Of a DNA stretch of 36,596 nt, positions 34,369 to 36,596 are shown in pieces. Below the pieces are notes generated by a model. That model did not search any database. It was given only the letters and a program-made list of their open reading frames with translations, and was not told the DNA's origin. A program made the position numbers and the translations under genes. The number at the start of each line of letters is the position of its first letter. Positions within the stretch are counted from its first letter, which is position 1. The DNA is taken from positions 91,923 to 128,518 of the forward strand of contig NZ_BFBX01000070.1 in NCBI RefSeq assembly GCF_003851045.1. Reading direction: 5' to 3'. Source of the DNA: Paenibacillus sp. 598K. Its GTDB lineage: Bacteria > Bacillota > Bacilli > Paenibacillales > Paenibacillaceae.

Positions 34369-34590
34369 GGATAATAGGCACGCTTAAACAAAGGTCCGAT
34401 GCGCTACTAACCCTGCCTTTTACCACGAAGGTACAGGTCATCGGCAGGAAGCAGGGCGGATCGCCATGAGGGGCGACGGCCGGATTCCATACCGCATCGC
34501 AGGAGACCGACCTGACTGAAGCCTGCTAGGCAAGCTCATCACAGTGGCGGGACCGTGCCGGATTCACACCGGACTTCCGTCTCGAACGAC
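34369..34590 (-). promoter_or_regulatory. Cobalamin riboswitch of the SLH-DUF4430 gene
   Basis: On the minus strand: GACGGAAGTCCGGTG, GAATCCGGCACGGTCC, GCCACTGTGAT, a P6-like stem, then AGTCAGGTCGGTC and, further on, ACCTTCGTGGT. The aptamer core is nearly identical to the plus-strand copy at 24845-25062, while the variable stems differ. It should switch off the surface protein when cobalamin is plentiful. Confidence 0.96.
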
Positions 34591-34597
34591 ATTCTTT

Positions 34598-34625
34598 AGT
34601 ATAGCGGGCGGTTAAGTTTTGGCAA
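34598..34625 (-). promoter_or_regulatory. Promoter of the minus-strand B12 riboswitch
   Basis: On the minus strand TTGCCA (34625-34620), 16-nt spacer, TATACT (34603-34598). The hexamers and spacing equal those of the plus-strand riboswitch promoter. Confidence 0.8.
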
Positions 34626-34733
34626 GCATTATTTTATAGCCCGATCAAGGCTTGGTGTCGAGGTAGACCCTTCACGCCGACCAAGAGTATACTGGGAACA
34701 AACGGCTGGGCCGGGCGCAGGAGGATAGGAATC

Positions 34734-35069
34734 GTGGAGTCAGACCTTCGCAGCAACGCCCTGGCTATTATTCAAATGGAGAGGCAGGGTGCACCCATGC
34801 GCATAACCGAGGACAAAACGTTGATTGTGACGGAAGAGGATATTTCTGGCCTGCTTTGCTATTTGCATCGGGACGGTACCCCTTATGAGGATGGCTTTGA
34901 TTTTGAGATCCGCCTGCAAGAAATTGCGATTGAGCCGGGGGCGGTTCATCGCGTGACGATCGAGTTTACCGACGAGGATGAGGCCGATCGGCAGGATATC
35001 AGCAGCAGCGTCTACCGCGTCATCGCCCAGCACGATCCGCAGTTCGTACCGCCTGGCGAGGCAGACTAA
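34734..35069 (+). CDS. Small acidic hypothetical protein
   Basis: 111 residues from a GTG at 34734 with AGGAGGATAGGA upstream. No signal peptide or membrane segment. The middle is beta-rich and acidic (DKTLIVTEEDISGLL, VHRVTIEFTDEDEADRQ). I do not recognise a family. A TATACT at 34688 may be its -10, without a clear -35. The stop codon lies inside the left arm of an 18-bp inverted repeat, so mRNA 3' structure and the end of translation are directly linked. A shorter form starting at ATG 34798 is possible. Confidence 0.65.
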   Translation: MESDLRSNALAIIQMERQGAPMRITEDKTLIVTEEDISGLLCYLHRDGTPYEDGFDFEIRLQEIAIEPGAVHRVTIEFTDEDEADRQDISSSVYRVIAQHDPQFVPPGEAD

Positions 35070-35117
35070 TCCCCGGTCGGAGGGGCGAGGATTAGTCTGC
35101 CTCGCCTCTCGCCCCTC
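35055..35117 (+). repeat. Large inverted repeat with a competing hairpin
   Basis: GGCGAGGCAGACTAATCC (35055-35072) is perfectly complementary to 35089-35106 (16-nt loop). A second perfect 10-bp pairing, GAGGGGCGAG (35080-35089) with CTCGCCCCTC (35108-35117), shares its base 35089 and would use the loop and flank of the first. There is no T tract. Probably a 3' stabilising or factor-assisted terminator structure of the upstream gene. Confidence 0.7.
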
Positions 35118-35123
35118 GGAAGA

Positions 35124-35152
35124 TTGACACATCCGCCGGGATCGTCTAATGT
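35124..35152 (+). promoter_or_regulatory. Promoter of the MarR/ABC operon
   Basis: TTGACA (35124-35129) and TAATGT (35147-35152) with an ideal 17-nt spacer, about 40 nt upstream of the MarR gene. Confidence 0.8.
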
Positions 35153-35155
35153 ATA

Positions 35156-35177
35156 TTTAGTTAGTCGGCTAAGTAAA
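35156..35177 (+). promoter_or_regulatory. Probable MarR operator
   Basis: TTTAGTTAG-TCGG-CTAAGTAAA is an inverted repeat with one mismatch, lying immediately downstream of the -10 element and covering the likely transcription start. This is the usual place for MarR autorepression. Ribosome binding site and ATG follow. Confidence 0.75.
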
Positions 35178-35193
35178 TGGAGGCAACGCAATA

Positions 35194-35655
35194 ATGAAGA
35201 GACAGGAAGAGGAATCGATCCCGCGCCTGATGGGACGGACGCATCGATTGTTCAGACACAATGTGGATCTGCTGATCCGGGACTATGATGTCTATCCCGG
35301 CCAACCGCCGCTCTTGCTGAGGCTGGCGCGGGAGGACGGGCAGAGCCAGAAGGAGCTGGCCAGCCATATGCATGTCCAGCCTGCGACGCTGACGGTGATG
35401 ATCGATCGGATGGCCAAGCATGGCCTGCTGGAGCGCAAGGCGGACACACGCGACCAACGGGTGTCCCGCGTCTTTCTGACGGATAAGGGGCGTGCCGCGG
35501 CGACGGGAGTGCGGGAGGCGCTCGAGCGGCTGGAGGAGCGAAGCTTTGCCCGATTCTCGTCGGAGGAGCGGGAGATGTTCCGTGAGCTGCTGCTGCGGAT
35601 CTACGCAGAGCTGGAAGAGCACCGCGAGCAGCTCGGCGAGGAGGCGGATCGATGA
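35194..35655 (+). CDS. MarR-family transcriptional regulator
   Basis: 153 residues. The winged helix-turn-helix spans about residues 50-110: SQKELASHMHVQPATLTVMI is the recognition unit, RMAKHGLLERKADTRDQR the wing with the conserved D-R, and LTDKGRAA follows. Flanking helices form the dimer interface. GGAGGC (35178-35183) is the ribosome binding site for ATG 35194. It shares an ATGA overlap with the ABC exporter gene after it, so it very likely represses its own operon through the palindrome at 35156-35177, released by a small-molecule ligand, as in many MarR-exporter pairs. Confidence 0.95.
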   Translation: MKRQEEESIPRLMGRTHRLFRHNVDLLIRDYDVYPGQPPLLLRLAREDGQSQKELASHMHVQPATLTVMIDRMAKHGLLERKADTRDQRVSRVFLTDKGRAAATGVREALERLEERSFARFSSEEREMFRELLLRIYAELEEHREQLGEEADR

Positions 35656-36596
35656 AGTCAATCTGGCGTCTGCGCAGCTACCTGCTGCCTTATCGCGCAG
35701 CGATCATCCTCGCGCCGCTCATGATGGTGATGGAGGTGTGCATGGATCTGCTGCAGCCGCGCCTGATGGCGAGCATCGTCGACCAAGGCGTCATGACAGG
35801 CGATCTCGAGCACATCTGGCGGACAGGACTATGGATGGCGCTGGTCGCCTTCGTCGGACTGATCGGCGGGGTCGGCTGTACGGTCTACTCGAGTCGGGCG
35901 GCCCAGGGCTTCGGCGCCGATCTGCGGGTCAGTCTGTTCGATAAGGTGCAGACCTTCTCGTACGACAACCTCGATCGGCTCTCGGCGGGCTCGATCATCA
36001 CCCGGCTGACCGGCGATGTCGTGCAGCTCCAGAATCTGGTGCAGATGACGCTGCGCATGCTCGTGCGCGACCAGAGTCTGGCGATCGGCAGCATCGTCAT
36101 GGCCTTCCTGATCAGCCCGCGGCTGGCGCTTATCTTCGTCATTATCATCCCGCTGCTCGTCCTTATCCTTTATGTGATCACGCGGCGCGTCGTCCCGATC
36201 TTCGGCGTCGTCCAGCAACGGCTCGATCGGCTTAATACGGTGCTGCAGGAGAATCTTTCCGGCATTCGCGTCGTCAAGGCGTTCGTCAGAGGCGCCTTTG
36301 AGAAGACGCGCTTCCGCAGCGCCAACGACGATTTTCTCGAGGCGGCGCTCAAGGCGGCCCGGACAATCGCCATCAACATGCCCTTGATGATGCTGGTGCT
36401 GAACTTCAGCATCGTCGCTATCCTCTGGTTCGGCGGCGCGCAGAATCGGGCCGGAGCGCTGCCGGTCGGCGACCTGATCGCCTTCGTCAGCTATATGAGC
36501 CAGCTGCTCTTCTCGATGCTCTCGCTTGGCATGATGCTGGTGGCGGTGTCGCGGGCGATCGCCTCGGCACGCCGAGTCGAGGAGGTGCTGGACACC
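35652..36596 (+). CDS. ABC multidrug-type exporter, N-terminal part (runs off window)
   Basis: 315 codons are visible from ATG 35652 (overlapping the MarR stop) to the window end with no stop. The sequence begins MKSIWRLRSYLLPYR and is the transmembrane domain of a type IV ABC exporter half-transporter: about six helices, SAGSIITRLTGDVVQLQ (coupling-helix region), ENLSGIRVVKAFVRGAFE and ASARRVEEVLDT, the linker that precedes the nucleotide-binding domain. The ATPase domain lies beyond the window. Such genes behind MarR usually come in pairs (heterodimeric exporters), so a second half may follow. Role: drug or lipid export under MarR control. Confidence 0.93.
   Translation, partial: MKSIWRLRSYLLPYRAAIILAPLMMVMEVCMDLLQPRLMASIVDQGVMTGDLEHIWRTGLWMALVAFVGLIGGVGCTVYSSRAAQGFGADLRVSLFDKVQTFSYDNLDRLSAGSIITRLTGDVVQLQNLVQMTLRMLVRDQSLAIGSIVMAFLISPRLALIFVIIIPLLVLILYVITRRVVPIFGVVQQRLDRLNTVLQENLSGIRVVKAFVRGAFEKTRFRSANDDFLEAALKAARTIAINMPLMMLVLNFSIVAILWFGGAQNRAGALPVGDLIAFVSYMSQLLFSMLSLGMMLVAVSRAIASARRVEEVLDT

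Noticed and set aside
34295..34441. Upstream extension of the SLH-DUF4430 frame to an ATG at 34441
   Set aside because: The extra codons lie inside the riboswitch and its terminator; the signal peptide and a good ribosome binding site fit the start at 34294.

Overview
The window looks like chromosomal DNA of a GC-rich spore-former of the Paenibacillaceae (Paenibacillus or a close relative). I infer this from three-repeat SLH cell-surface proteins, UgpA/LplB-type sugar permeases, strong Gram-positive ribosome binding sites (AAGGAGG-like), catabolite-repression-like palindromes and Firmicutes-type cobalamin riboswitches. No species assignment is possible from the sequence alone.

Positions 1-10.3 kb hold a compact, same-strand gene cluster that reads like a specialised-metabolite locus. 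It contains the 3' end of an unidentified gene, a GT-B (MurG/UGT-like) glycosyltransferase, two radical SAM/SPASM-type enzymes, a three-gene ABC exporter (ATPase plus two ABC-2 family permeases), an FkbM-type methyltransferase, a class I methyltransferase with a zinc-ribbon-like N-terminus, and a BtrH-like C39-fold protein. Right after it lies a frameshifted, internally deleted remnant of an NRPS adenylation domain. Most gene junctions overlap or are under about 60 nt, so this is probably one operon. Its product is unknown and its 5' end is outside the window.

Positions 10.4-19.5 kb hold a polysaccharide-utilisation set: two carbohydrate ABC permeases, a lipoprotein solute-binding protein, a secreted SurA/PrsA-like protein, and a 1535-residue S-layer-anchored beta-helix protein with tandem N-terminal modules and a CBM9-like domain. 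A shared upstream motif (10491, 12446) and a shared cre-like palindrome (12521, 14136) tie these genes together.

Positions 19.6-24.6 kb hold a stand-alone HipA-type kinase without HipB, a small membrane-anchored protein, a phosphodiester glycosidase coupled to a GT2-GtrA membrane glycosyltransferase, and a minus-strand exported protein whose reading frame continues, past a stop, into a decayed SLH-domain remnant.

Positions 24.6-34.6 kb form the most unusual part. A cobalamin riboswitch with promoter and terminator precedes a secreted seven-bladed RCC1-like propeller, a 1677-residue RHS/YD-repeat protein with a variable C-terminal toxin-like tail, and a probable immunity gene. A second cobalamin riboswitch on the opposite strand, with the same promoter architecture, controls an SLH-anchored protein with a DUF4430 (transcobalamin-like) domain. 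The two B12-controlled units converge.

Positions 34.7-36.6 kb hold a small hypothetical gene ending in a large inverted repeat, then a MarR regulator (with a good promoter and palindromic operator) overlapping by ATGA an ABC multidrug-type exporter that runs off the window.
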